Assembly (NCBI RefSeq): GCF_009765705.1
Contig: NZ_LMUX01000021.1
Coordinates: 1,625,953-1,689,952, forward strand
DNA: 64,000 nucleotides
Direction: 5' to 3'
DNA from: Burkholderia sp. L27(2015)
GTDB lineage: Bacteria; Pseudomonadota; Gammaproteobacteria; Burkholderiales; Burkholderiaceae
The notes below the pieces were generated by a model. That model had not been told where the DNA came from, searched no databases, and saw only the letters and a list, made by a program, of their open reading frames with translations. The stretch's first letter is position 1; each line of letters opens with the position of its first letter. Position numbers and translations under genes: made by a program. Of the stretch, positions 52,168 to 60,194 are shown piece by piece.

Positions 52168-52569
52168 ATGTCAACCGAGTGGAAGCGCCGCGCCAAGCTG
52201 TTTATCCTGCGTTTCTGGCAGCCGACCAGCGCGTGCATGACCTGCATGCCGGGGAGCTGGGGCAATGTCATGAGCCTTGCCCACTGGACGATTGCATTCC
52301 ATACCGGTCTGCTCACCGGACTCCTGGCCGTACTTTTGACCTTCACGCCTGCGGCGAAGCTCTACGCGCATCGATACGGCAATGCGCTTGTCGTCGGCTT
52401 GCTGACGACGGTAGGCGACGGTTACGCGCACGCGAGTCACTACCGCATCCCTTATGTCGAGCACATCGTGACGGGTGCTGTTTCAGGTCTCCTGACGCTG
52501 GCTGCCTCATATCTCTTCGAAAACCGCGCGCGTCGCCTTCGGGCGGCATGGGCTCGGGTTTTTGGATAG
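52168..52569 (+). CDS. Small hypothetical membrane protein
   Basis: 133 residues with about three hydrophobic helices: roughly 38-60 (IAFHTGLLTGLLAVLLTFTP), 72-85 and 98-118 (EHIVTGAVSGLLTLAASYLF). The N-terminus is basic with CMTCMPGSWGN before the first helix; the C-terminus is Arg-rich and cytoplasmic. No family is recognised. ATG at 52168 lies in CATCATG with no strong ribosome site. Region 51916-52167 upstream holds nothing I recognise. It is convergent with the LysR gene. Confidence 0.6.
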   Translation: MSTEWKRRAKLFILRFWQPTSACMTCMPGSWGNVMSLAHWTIAFHTGLLTGLLAVLLTFTPAAKLYAHRYGNALVVGLLTTVGDGYAHASHYRIPYVEHIVTGAVSGLLTLAASYLFENRARRLRAAWARVFG

Positions 52570-52610
52570 CGTGTCCGGTGATTTTCTTCGACCTGCAGAC
52601 GTTGCTGTTT

Positions 52611-53495
52611 CTATGAGTTGGCAATCTCGCCGATTATCCATTCGCGAAAAGCACCCACTAGGGGCCCATAGACTTCATCGGGTAAGACCAAGTGATAGGC
52701 GTAGTCCTCCGGCCAGCCAAAATCCCAAAGCTTGACTAGCCTCTTGTCATCGAGGGCGGGCGCTGCCATTGCTGCAGGCACGAGGCCAGCTCCTTGTCCC
52801 GCAATAGCCGCCGTCAGCATCATGCCGCAGTCATCGAACGCAGTTCCGCTTGGCAGACCCATACTTTGTACAGATTGCGACTGAAACCAAAGATGCCAGT
52901 TCATCCGCTCGACCTCGTGTAAATGAGGCCAGCGTGTCAGCTCCGAAGCCGCTTTGGGCATGCCAAAGCGCGCGATCAAGGTCGGACTTGCGACCGGAAT
53001 TAGATCCACCGCACATAGCCGCTCGCAGTAGAACGTCCCGTGCTGCCCGGTGCCATGGCGGATCGCTACGTCCATCACGTTGCGGCTGAAGTCTACAGGT
53101 TCCTTACCCGTCATCAGCCGAAGGTTGATGTCTCGGTGTTTATCGCGAAAACTTTGGAGGCGAGGAATTAACCAGTGAGAGGCGAACGACGGTGTCACGC
53201 TTATCGAGAGCGATCCCGTTTCCGCAATCTTGGCGGTGCTGCGAGTTGCATCGCCAATCTGTTTGAACGCGTTTCGAATCGCAGGGAAATATTCGACACC
53301 CGCCTGGGTCAAGTGAATGCCCCGGTTGGCACGCGTGAACAGCGCGACTCCAAGATAGGTCTCGAGACCTTTCACCAGTTGACTGACAGCTGCAGGAGTC
53401 ACGCACAGTTCGTCCGCTGCCAGCTTGAGCGACAGGTTACGCGCTGCTGCCTCAAATGCACGGAGCCCATTCAAAGGCGGAAATCTCTTTTCCAT
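52611..53495 (-). CDS. LysR-family transcriptional regulator (GcvA-like)
   Basis: 294 residues. The N-terminal helix-turn-helix is PPLNGLRAFEAAARNLSLKL then AADELCVTPAAVSQLVKGLE, the typical GcvA-subgroup opening. The inducer-binding domain follows (about 90-294) with SLSISVTPSFASHWLIPRLQ and DVAIRHGTGQHGTFYCERLC. It is divergent from the AONS-like/tautomerase operon at 53797, its likely target. Two TTAGA/TCTAA palindromes lie in the 301-bp gap. The inducer is unknown. Confidence 0.93.
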   Translation of the reverse strand: MEKRFPPLNGLRAFEAAARNLSLKLAADELCVTPAAVSQLVKGLETYLGVALFTRANRGIHLTQAGVEYFPAIRNAFKQIGDATRSTAKIAETGSLSISVTPSFASHWLIPRLQSFRDKHRDINLRLMTGKEPVDFSRNVMDVAIRHGTGQHGTFYCERLCAVDLIPVASPTLIARFGMPKAASELTRWPHLHEVERMNWHLWFQSQSVQSMGLPSGTAFDDCGMMLTAAIAGQGAGLVPAAMAAPALDDKRLVKLWDFGWPEDYAYHLVLPDEVYGPLVGAFREWIIGEIANS

Positions 53496-53796
53496 AGATA
53501 AGTTTTTCTAACCCTAAACATTTAGAAACGATAACCCATGATGGCCGCTATCGCCATTACCATTTCACCATGTGATCAAAAAAATCTGCCACATAGCGCG
53601 TGAGATGTCTATGTTGCCACACTGTAGATAAATTAGATTTTCTAACGACAATAGGGAGATTTTCCGACCCTGCTTGCGCAGCAGATGGGCTGGGCAAGTC
53701 AGGGTGCCCATGAATTGAGTTTGGACGCCCCCGCAAATTCGGGCGGCTTAACTGAACGGATAGGCGCACCGTTTAGCGCCGGAGGTTGAAAATTTC
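53496..53796. promoter_or_regulatory. Divergent promoter region with two LysR-type palindromes
   Basis: TTTCTAA (53505-53511) and TTAGAAA (53522-53528) are perfect 7-bp arms with a 10-bp centre, ten bases before the lysR start. A second dyad, TTAGA (53633-53637) and TCTAA (53641-53645), shares the same half-site. This is the layout expected of a LysR autoregulatory site and a target activation site. The rest of the gap shows no further structure. Confidence 0.6.
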
Positions 53797-54921
53797 ATGT
53801 CGTTGAGAGTGATACAAAGTCCCGTATCGGGGTGTGCCCAGATAGATGGCAAGAAGATTGTCGTACTCGGTTCTAACAACTATCGTGGTTTGGCTAACCA
53901 CCCCGTTGTTTTGGCCGCGTTTCATCAGGGCTTACGGCAATATGGCGCCGGCACCGGGATGAACCCTCCGCTTGCAACCACGCATGCGCATCGGCGACTT
54001 GAAGAAGCTTTGGCCGAGTTTCATCAGACCGAGGCGGCGATGATCTTTAGTTCCTGCACAGCGGCCAATCTCGCTCTGCTCGACACCGTTACAACTGCTG
54101 GCGATTTGATTTTCAGCGATGAGTTGAACCACGCGAGCATCATCGACGGGTGTAGATTAAGTCGGGCGCGCGTCGTGAGAGTGAAACACCGTAGCGTTGT
54201 GAGTTTTTTGCAGGCACTAGAGCAATCGTCTTCAGGCGAATCGCAGCAACGCAAGCTGTTCATTACCGATGGCGTTTTTAGCATGGAAGGATACACTGCG
54301 CCGCTGCCGCAATTTCTCGATGCAACGACCCGTTCCAACACCCTGTTCGCCCTCGATGAGAGTCACGCGGCGGGGGTGGTTGGAAACACAGGCAGAGGCA
54401 GCGCCGAGCTTCACGATTGCATGGACAAAATCGACTATGTCACAGGGACGCTGTCGAAGGCATTTGGTGCCGTTGGTGGCGGATATATCTGTGCGAGCAA
54501 TGAGCGCATCGAGGAACTCAAAGGAAAAGCACGCCTGGCGATTTTCAGCAGCTCGATAAGTCCGGCAGCGGCAGCCGCTGCGGCGGCCGCTGTTTCGCTG
54601 GCGCGCTCGGACCTGGAGTCGCTGGAACGCATGCGCTACGTTGCTGCGAGATTTCGCGGCGGCGTTGAGCAACTCGGATTTAAGACGGCCCACAGCGAAA
54701 GCCCTATTACGCCAGTGCTGATTGGAGATGCCGAGGGGGCACACGTGTTCTCACAGTTGCTTGAGCAAGGAGGCGTCTACGCTCCAGCTTTGGCGTTTCC
54801 AGTCGTGCCCGAGGGCACGGCTCGCCTGCGCATCCAGACATCTGCAGCACACACGGATCACGATATTGACTTTGCGCTGGGCGTTTTCGAGCGCGCCGGC
54901 CGAAATCTGCGTCTCATCTAG
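53797..54921 (+). CDS. Alpha-oxoamine-synthase-family PLP enzyme (AONS/KBL-like)
   Basis: 374 residues. Fold-type I PLP enzyme: VLGSNNYRGLANHPVVLAAF at the start, YGAGTGMNPPLATTHAHRRL (normally G-S-G-G-S-R-x-x-x-G-T), SDELNHASIIDGCRLSRA with the ring-stacking His, FALDESHAAGVVGNTGRG, and the PLP lysine in DYVTGTLSKAFGAVGGG. It would condense an amino acid with an acyl-CoA or act as a lyase on an amino-ketone. The altered Ser-Arg-Leu loop (TGMNPPL) suggests a substrate different from 8-amino-7-oxononanoate or 2-amino-3-oxobutyrate. It is followed by a tautomerase gene after 15 bases and regulated by a divergent LysR. Confidence 0.88.
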   Translation: MSLRVIQSPVSGCAQIDGKKIVVLGSNNYRGLANHPVVLAAFHQGLRQYGAGTGMNPPLATTHAHRRLEEALAEFHQTEAAMIFSSCTAANLALLDTVTTAGDLIFSDELNHASIIDGCRLSRARVVRVKHRSVVSFLQALEQSSSGESQQRKLFITDGVFSMEGYTAPLPQFLDATTRSNTLFALDESHAAGVVGNTGRGSAELHDCMDKIDYVTGTLSKAFGAVGGGYICASNERIEELKGKARLAIFSSSISPAAAAAAAAAVSLARSDLESLERMRYVAARFRGGVEQLGFKTAHSESPITPVLIGDAEGAHVFSQLLEQGGVYAPALAFPVVPEGTARLRIQTSAAHTDHDIDFALGVFERAGRNLRLI

Positions 54922-54936
54922 CATTAGAGGACCACG

Positions 54937-55359
54937 ATGCCTATTCAGACCATATCTTTGTACAAAGGCCGTACCCCGGCGGAAAAACGGCTTATTGCTG
55001 ACTGTATCCAAGATGCGCTTTCTTTCGCGGGTTACCCAAGCAATGACCGCTTTCAGAGAATTCAAGAGTACGCGGACGACGATTTCATTATTGATTCCAC
55101 GTTCCCAAATTACGCCGCGGCGCCGAGGACCCGCGACTTCGTGCTGGTTCAAATCTGGATTAGCACAGGTCGTCCCGATTCAATGAAGCGCGACATGATT
55201 GAGCAAATCCAGCGCAACCTCGACACTCGCGTTGGCTTGCAAGCGGCCGACGTAATGGTCGTTCTCCAGGAAACGGCGCGGGAGAATTCATCGCTCTATC
55301 GAGGCGTGCCGCCGGATCAGTTGCCGCTTATTGCGCCGAGGGTTAGTAACGCGCAGTAG
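54937..55359 (+). CDS. Tautomerase-superfamily protein
   Basis: 140 residues. It begins MPIQTISLYKGRTPAEKRLI; the catalytic Pro1 after Met removal is present. Later residues RFQRIQEYADDDFIIDSTF and QIQRNLDTRVGLQAADVMVV, then LQETARENSS, fit the two beta-alpha-beta units of the trimeric MIF/cis-CaaD-like group, where 140 residues is a normal size. It may tautomerise or decarboxylate the product of the adjacent PLP enzyme; the substrate is unknown. ATG at 54937 follows AGAGGACC. Confidence 0.87.
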   Translation: MPIQTISLYKGRTPAEKRLIADCIQDALSFAGYPSNDRFQRIQEYADDDFIIDSTFPNYAAAPRTRDFVLVQIWISTGRPDSMKRDMIEQIQRNLDTRVGLQAADVMVVLQETARENSSLYRGVPPDQLPLIAPRVSNAQ

Positions 55360-55443
55360 CAGGCTCGCCCGACCGGGACGATGACGCCGTCCGGGAGAAC
55401 CGGTCGACTGCACTTCGGAACCCATATCGGAGATATGTGGCGC

Positions 55444-56415
55444 TCAGCCGAGCAATACCGAGCCACCCTTCTCGACGTACGCCTGCAGCAAATGATGGGC
55501 AATGGCGAACGGCTTGGGCGTCGACAGCCCGTGCGCATGCGTTCCCGCGAACATCGTCGCAACCTCCTGGCGCGAGAACCAGCGGGCGTCTTCGAGTTCG
55601 TCCGTATCGACAACGATGTCGGTATCGCTCGCCTGCGCAAAGCAGCCGATCATCAGCGATGAAGGAAACGGCCACGGCTGCGACGCGAAGTAGACAACCT
55701 GTGCGCACTTCACGCGAGCCTCCTCCATCACTTCGCGGCGCACGGCGTCTTCCGCGGTCTCGCCCGGTTCAACGAAACCAGCCAGCGCCGAGTACATTCC
55801 AGGGGCGAAATGGCGCTGGCGTCCGAGCAGACACCGTTCGCCGTCTATCACCAGCATGATCACGACTGGATCCACCCGCGGGAAATGGCGTGCGCCGCAA
55901 ACATCGCAGATGCGTTGCCAGCCGGCCATCGTGACGCGGCTTGCAGAGCCGCAGTTTGCACAGAAGGAGTGGCGACGATGCCAGTCGAGCATCGACTTCG
56001 CCTCGGCCAGTGTTCCGAGCGCTCCCGCAGCGACGAGGTCTTGCAGCGCGAGCGAGCGAAGGTCGATGCGGTCATAACCGGTGCTTGGCGATGGGTCCTC
56101 TGGCGCAAGGTTGAGCGCAGGTTTGAGCTCGATGGCGAGCGCGAAGCGTCCACTGCCGTCCGTGTCTTCCCCGAGGAAGACGCTAAGAAGCGGCTGGCCG
56201 AAGGCAGCGGTCTCGCTGGCGACGAACCATGGGTCATGCTCGCGGCCGCGCTTGAGCAAGGGGACGTCGCCGTCGAAGACGAGAAAGCGCGCGGCCGGGT
56301 CGCTGCGTAGATGCTCGATGAAGGCGTGGTCGTTCCGCTTGTCGGAGCAGCGGTCGAGCGGGTTGAAGTTAAAGCCGATGGACGCAGAAAGGGCGGTCAT
56401 GACGGTCGTTGACAT
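55444..56415 (-). CDS. nudC: NADH pyrophosphatase NudC
   Basis: 323 residues. The zinc ribbon is SFCANCGSASR then RICDVCGARHFPRVDP, four cysteines. The Nudix box is GFVEPGETAEDAVRREVMEE then A, fully conserved in the G-x5-E-x7-R-E-x-x-E-E sense, followed by the NudC-specific SQPWPFPSSLMIGCFAQA. It hydrolyses NAD(H) to NMN(H) and AMP and removes NAD caps from RNA. ATG at 56415 (or 56400) starts it. It is convergent with the tautomerase gene. Confidence 0.94.
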   Translation of the reverse strand: MSTTVMTALSASIGFNFNPLDRCSDKRNDHAFIEHLRSDPAARFLVFDGDVPLLKRGREHDPWFVASETAAFGQPLLSVFLGEDTDGSGRFALAIELKPALNLAPEDPSPSTGYDRIDLRSLALQDLVAAGALGTLAEAKSMLDWHRRHSFCANCGSASRVTMAGWQRICDVCGARHFPRVDPVVIMLVIDGERCLLGRQRHFAPGMYSALAGFVEPGETAEDAVRREVMEEARVKCAQVVYFASQPWPFPSSLMIGCFAQASDTDIVVDTDELEDARWFSRQEVATMFAGTHAHGLSTPKPFAIAHHLLQAYVEKGGSVLLG

Positions 56416-56647
56416 ATGGGTGAGAGGATCGGCAAGTATCGCACGGGGTCAGCCCGGTCGCTCGCCGGGGGTCAGCCGGCGTAGACACGAATGACGCCAA
56501 CCGGCTGCGGCCATCGAGTGCCGTGTCCCAGGTTATGCGTTTCGTTGCCGATATACCGTCATGGCCAAACGTGCACGACCGACGTGTAGCGCACTGGCCG
56601 ATTATGCATGCGCATGCCGGCCATCGCGGACATCCCTTGTCACCAAG

Positions 56648-56679
56648 GGCATATCGGGCGTCCTGACGCCCGATATGCC
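56648..56679. terminator. Long perfect hairpin downstream of the carbonic anhydrase gene
   Basis: GGCATATCGGGCGTC (56648-56662) and its exact reverse complement (56665-56679) flank a CT loop: a 15-bp perfect stem. It lies 39 bases beyond the carbonic anhydrase stop, as expected for a terminator, but no U-run follows on that strand. Confidence 0.5.
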
Positions 56680-56718
56680 TTCATGCAGCGGGTTGGTAGC
56701 AGATGTTCACACCGCGAT

Positions 56719-57300
56719 CTATGCAGGAATGTCCCGCACCACCTCGGTCAACTTGCCGGAACTGATTTCGTAGAAGAAGCCGTAGAGCTTGATGTGCTTC
56801 GGCACTGCCGGGCTCGAACGAAGCAACTTGATGTCATAGTTGAGCGAGTCCTCGAAATCCATGATGGCGAGGCTATCGTGATCAAACAACGTCGAGATAT
56901 TAGCGTGATGATGATCACGAAACTCCTCGACCAACAGCTCCGGCGTCAGGGTCGTCGTACCGCAGAACGAGTGGTGAACTACGACGACGTTTTTGACATC
57001 AAATATATAATCCATAGCCGCCACGGACTGTAGGGCAAAGGCGGCGCGTCCACCCGCGTTGGTCGCGGTAAACAGTGTTCGCGTGGATCCAACTCGAGTG
57101 CCATTTTCGTCGGTGATGATTTCTCCCGGGTAGACCTCGTCCCCAAAATACTCGGCAACGGCCTGTGGGATTTCGACCGCCCGAGGGTCAAAGCAGTAGA
57201 TCACAAGTGTCTTCATCGGGATGGCCTGGTTCGCGCCCTCGAAGGTATTCATATCGAACCAGGGTTGAGTCCTGTACTCGTAGTCGCTGAACTTGCCCAT
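56719..57300 (-). CDS. Beta-class carbonic anhydrase-like protein
   Basis: 193 residues. The zinc motifs are present in variant form: C-F-D-P-R (typical C-x-D-x-R) in MKTLVIYCFDPRAVEIPQAV, and H-S-F-C-G (typical H-x-x-C-G) in VVVVHHSFCGTTTLTPELL. STRTLFTATNAGGRAAFALQ holds the R-N-A-G-G-like region, here T-N-A-G-G. The family hydrates CO2 to bicarbonate. The divergent motifs place it in a side clade, so activity is likely but not certain. ATG at 57300 with GGAGC upstream is preferred to 57327. Confidence 0.82.
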   Translation of the reverse strand: MGKFSDYEYRTQPWFDMNTFEGANQAIPMKTLVIYCFDPRAVEIPQAVAEYFGDEVYPGEIITDENGTRVGSTRTLFTATNAGGRAAFALQSVAAMDYIFDVKNVVVVHHSFCGTTTLTPELLVEEFRDHHHANISTLFDHDSLAIMDFEDSLNYDIKLLRSSPAVPKHIKLYGFFYEISSGKLTEVVRDIPA

Positions 57301-57740
57301 TTTCTTGCTCCGTTGGCGTTTAACCAACGTATAGAACGCAGATATTACAAATTGCTTTCAAAGCCATGATTTATCGAAAGCATCCGTTCAAAAAGACCAC
57401 TTTCGAAAAAGCTCGAACAGGCGAATTCGCCGATCAAATGGCCGCTGAATATCGGAAGCAGCCGTCCGGCGGCCGAGGCGACGTTCGTGCGTCAAGGGTC
57501 GGCAAGCGTCCACCGCGTCGGGCAGTACGCGGCCACGAGCGAAGTGCGTCGGAGTGACTAATAGAGCGATGACTAACGGGTTGCGTAGCCGCTGCCATGG
57601 AGAACGATCGGCTTCGGCCCATCATGTGTCTGAAGGGTTTAGCCGGTAGAATCATTTGGCCCCGGGCATGGTCGAGCGTGCGAGCCGTAGCGCACGCGCC
57701 GTGGGCGACCCGTCTAATGAAAGCTTATTTTGGAGAAGCT
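57301..57740. other. 440-bp gap without a recognised gene
   Basis: A 63-codon open frame at 57366-57557 (Lys/Arg-rich, no family) and an upstream in-frame extension of the next gene from 57597 were considered and not accepted. The gap should hold the divergent promoters of the carbonic anhydrase and isochorismatase-like genes; none stands out. Confidence 0.5.
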
Positions 57741-58379
57741 ATGCGTAACGTTCGAAGCGTGTTGTGCGCCCTGGTGCTTGCCTTACCCCTTTGTGGCGTG
57801 GCACAAGCCGACATAATTGAGTCTTGGAAGTCGGTTCAAATGCCGCCGCCGCCGGCTTTGAAGACCGTCACTGTGACCGATCCTGCTCATACCGCGCTAC
57901 TGCTGCTCGATTTCGACACCAGCACTTGCAACACGAAGGAACGCCCGACCTGCGTGGCTTCACTGCCGTATATCGCCAACTTGTTGGGCAAGGCGCGCCA
58001 GGCGAACCTGATGACCGTCTACAGCCTGACCAGCACGGGCACACTGGCGGCGGTGCCGCCGGCCATCGCAGCTAAGGGTGATGAGAAGGTCGTGCAGTCC
58101 GGTGTAGACAAGTTCCTCAACACCGATCTCGAAGCTGCACTGAAGACCAAGGGCATTCAGACTGTGATCATTGCCGGCACGGTGGCACACGGCGCGGTGT
58201 TGTACACCGCGAGCGAGGCGGCGTTGCGCGGCTTTAAGGTAGTGGTGGCGACCGATGGCATGTCGAGCAAAGAGCCGTTCGGTGAGCTCTCGACTGCCTG
58301 GATGCTCGCCAATGCGCCGGCCAGCGTGACTAGGAACATCACGCTAACTCGCTCCAGCATGATCACGTTTCCGCAGTAA
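57741..58379 (+). CDS. Exported isochorismatase-fold protein lacking the catalytic cysteine
   Basis: 212 residues. A signal peptide covers 1-23 (SVLCALVLALPLCGVAQA). The fold is that of cysteine hydrolases: TALLLLDFDTSTCN with the Asp, a mid-region lysine-bearing VVQSGVDKFLNTDLEAALKT, and GTVAHGAVLYTASEAALRGF then KVVVATDGMSS. In the usual T-N-x-C-V position the residue is Ala (H-G-A-V), so nucleophilic hydrolysis is not expected. ATG at 57741 has GGAG 5 bases upstream. The role in the periplasm is unknown; an upstream reading from 57597 is rejected because it would precede the signal peptide. Confidence 0.85.
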   Translation: MRNVRSVLCALVLALPLCGVAQADIIESWKSVQMPPPPALKTVTVTDPAHTALLLLDFDTSTCNTKERPTCVASLPYIANLLGKARQANLMTVYSLTSTGTLAAVPPAIAAKGDEKVVQSGVDKFLNTDLEAALKTKGIQTVIIAGTVAHGAVLYTASEAALRGFKVVVATDGMSSKEPFGELSTAWMLANAPASVTRNITLTRSSMITFPQ

Positions 58380-58562
58380 GCGATTCTTTGTCTGCGAGAT
58401 TTTCAGCACGATGCGCGGGAGTGACATAAGTTGCTTCTGCGGCTCAGCAGTCTGCTTCCGGGAAAAGCGGAGGGCCGAAGTGGGTCGGCAGCCGGCCAGA
58501 AGCGGCCATTACAAAAAGTTGTAGACTCGCGGTTAATTTAGCTATCGATTGAAGAGCGTAAT

Positions 58563-58976
58563 ATGAATATTCCATTTTCAGGCGGGTGCGCCTGCGGATC
58601 GGTTCGCTATGCTTGTGTGCGGGAGCCGGTAGCCATGATCAACTGCCATTGCAGAGACTGTCAGATCTCAAGTGGCGCTCCTTTCGCGTCAGGCATCATC
58701 GTCAAGACTGCCGACCTTGAGATCTATGGTAAGCCGAGAACATATGCAGTTCCTGCAAGCAGCGGTGGCCTCACAACCCGTAGTTTTTGCCCTGACTGTG
58801 GAACCCCCTTGTTCACGCAAAGCTCAGCTTATCCACAAGTCACTTCTATCCGATTTCCCTCGCTAGACGACACCTCTGACTTTAAACCCATGCTAGACAT
58901 ATATACCGCTAGTGCGCAACGGTGGGTTTGCTTTGATCAAGCAATTCCTCACTTTCCTCAATCGCCCCAGCAGTGA
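58563..58976 (+). CDS. GFA-family (glutathione-dependent formaldehyde-activating-like) zinc protein
   Basis: 137 residues. The zinc sites are complete: GGCACGSVRYAC (C-x-C-G), NCHCRDCQISSGAPFA (C-H-C-x-x-C) and RSFCPDCGTPLF (F-C-x-x-C-G-T). Members bind Zn and some are proposed to aid glutathione-formaldehyde adduct formation, a claim not settled for most. ATG at 58563 follows AGAGCGTAAT. Monocistronic. The upstream 58380-58562 gap has a short motif shared with 36185. Confidence 0.9.
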   Translation: MNIPFSGGCACGSVRYACVREPVAMINCHCRDCQISSGAPFASGIIVKTADLEIYGKPRTYAVPASSGGLTTRSFCPDCGTPLFTQSSAYPQVTSIRFPSLDDTSDFKPMLDIYTASAQRWVCFDQAIPHFPQSPQQ

Positions 58977-59217
58977 AAAGAACCTGATGCCTAACTAGGT
59001 TTCTACCAAACCATGGTAGATGCTATTCCGATGGTGCCTCTCAACGTCTGCTTGCCGCTCCGCTATCAGCTTAGGGTCGCGCGGTGCTGACTGCGGTCGG
59101 TCAGCATTCGACCACAAGCAGCCGTTCATTGCGATTACTCGATGGGCCGCTTTGCGATGTTCACGGACAGCCCCGCATGCGCGGCGTACGCAACGGTCGT
59201 CCGATGCACGAGGATAG

Positions 59218-59472
59218 CGCGCGGCGATTTATCTGGGCGATGCCGCGAACGGCGCGTGGCAGGATCTGCGGGACGTTTTTCCGGAGTTCGGACGCATGCA
59301 TGCACCGTCTGTCGCGGCGGTATCCAATGGCAATGTCGTTAGTCCGCCGCCCGTGGCCGTAACCCGTGACGACGTACAACGCGCTCTGGAACAACACGGC
59401 GGTAACCGCGCCGCGGCGAGCCGTGCGCTCGGGATTGGACGTACCACGCTGTGGAGACTTATGAAGACGTGA
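59218..59472 (+). pseudogene. C-terminal remnant of a sigma-54-dependent (Fis-type) activator
   Basis: After a TAG at 59215-59217, the frame reads RAAIYLGDAANGAW, then EFGRMHAPSVAAVSNGN, then VTRDDVQRALEQHGGNRAAA and SRALGIGRTTLWRLMKT, ending at a TGA (59470-59472). The last 37 residues are the Fis-like DNA-binding domain of bacterial enhancer-binding proteins (PrpR/AcoR-like). No AAA+ domain (GAFTGA) is found upstream. It overlaps the convergent tetR end by 14 bp. The 58977-59217 stretch holds nothing else certain. Confidence 0.75.
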
Positions 59473-60127
59473 GGGTATCCAGGTTCGCACGTTGGATCGC
59501 GTCCTGCAGGTAATGACGCATAAGGCCCTCCAGTTCGTCCATGACAGCTTTACGACTGGCTATGGAGGTATCGCCATTAACCGCGACGGCCGCCTTCATG
59601 ATCTGCTGGATCACGGCGGCACGGACGGCGATCTCTGCTGGCGCCAGGTGCGGCGCCACTTCAGCCAGCACGGATTCGATCTCTCTACGCAGACTTTCGC
59701 GGATGCTCATGGTGCGCGGCAGAGCGTAGCTGTAGGTCTCGACCAGGACCGCAAACGCCGGATGGGTCGCGCGGAACTTCACGAACGTTCTCGTCAACCG
59801 GCTCGCAAGCAGCGATACGTCCAGAGACGGCGCAGCCTCGCGCAGCTTGTGGAACGTCTCTGCGAGTATGTTCAGATAGCTTTCGAGCAACGCACCCGCG
59901 ATCCGGTCCTTGGTGGGAAAAAATTGATACAGCGAGCCAATCGATGCGCCCGCGCGGGAGGCAATCGCCGTCATGGTTGCTGCGTCGTATCCCTTGTCTG
60001 CGAATTCGGTACCCGCTGCCTCCAGCAGCGCTGCGACCCGTGCGTGACCGCGTGCACGCTGTGGGGCTTTCGCTTGCCCGCTTTCGGCGCGCAATGTTGC
60101 GGTTGACTTTTGTGAGGACATGCTCAT
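59459..60127 (-). CDS. TetR/AcrR-family transcriptional repressor
   Basis: 222 residues. The N-terminal helix-turn-helix reads ARVAALLEAAGTEFADKGYD, then AATMTAIASRAGASIGSLYQ followed by FFPTKDRIAGALL, an orthodox TetR domain at about 28-80. The C-terminal ligand domain is all-helical. ATG at 60127 or 60121 may start it. It is divergent from an isochorismatase-like gene at 60195, and a palindrome between them is its likely operator. The ligand is unknown. Confidence 0.92.
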   Translation of the reverse strand: MSMSSQKSTATLRAESGQAKAPQRARGHARVAALLEAAGTEFADKGYDAATMTAIASRAGASIGSLYQFFPTKDRIAGALLESYLNILAETFHKLREAAPSLDVSLLASRLTRTFVKFRATHPAFAVLVETYSYALPRTMSIRESLRREIESVLAEVAPHLAPAEIAVRAAVIQQIMKAAVAVNGDTSIASRKAVMDELEGLMRHYLQDAIQRANLDTLTSS

Positions 60128-60137
60128 AAAATAGAAA

Positions 60138-60155
60138 TGTGAGACGAGCCTCACA
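60138..60155. promoter_or_regulatory. Palindromic TetR operator between tetR and the hydrolase gene
   Basis: TGTGAG (60138-60143), ACGAGC, CTCACA (60150-60155): perfect 6-bp arms. A further GGCTCAC half-site lies at about 60165-60171. The site is 10 bp from the tetR start and 40 bp from the opposite gene, suiting repression of both. Confidence 0.6.
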
Positions 60156-60194
60156 ATACACCTTTGGCTCACTAACTTCAACGGAAGGCAAAAG

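Noticed and set aside
57366..57557. 63-codon plus-strand open frame
   Set aside because: Basic, low-information product without a family or ribosome site.
57597..57740. N-terminal extension of the isochorismatase-like gene from 57597
   Set aside because: It would place 48 residues before a clear signal peptide, and ATG at 57741 has a good GGAG site.
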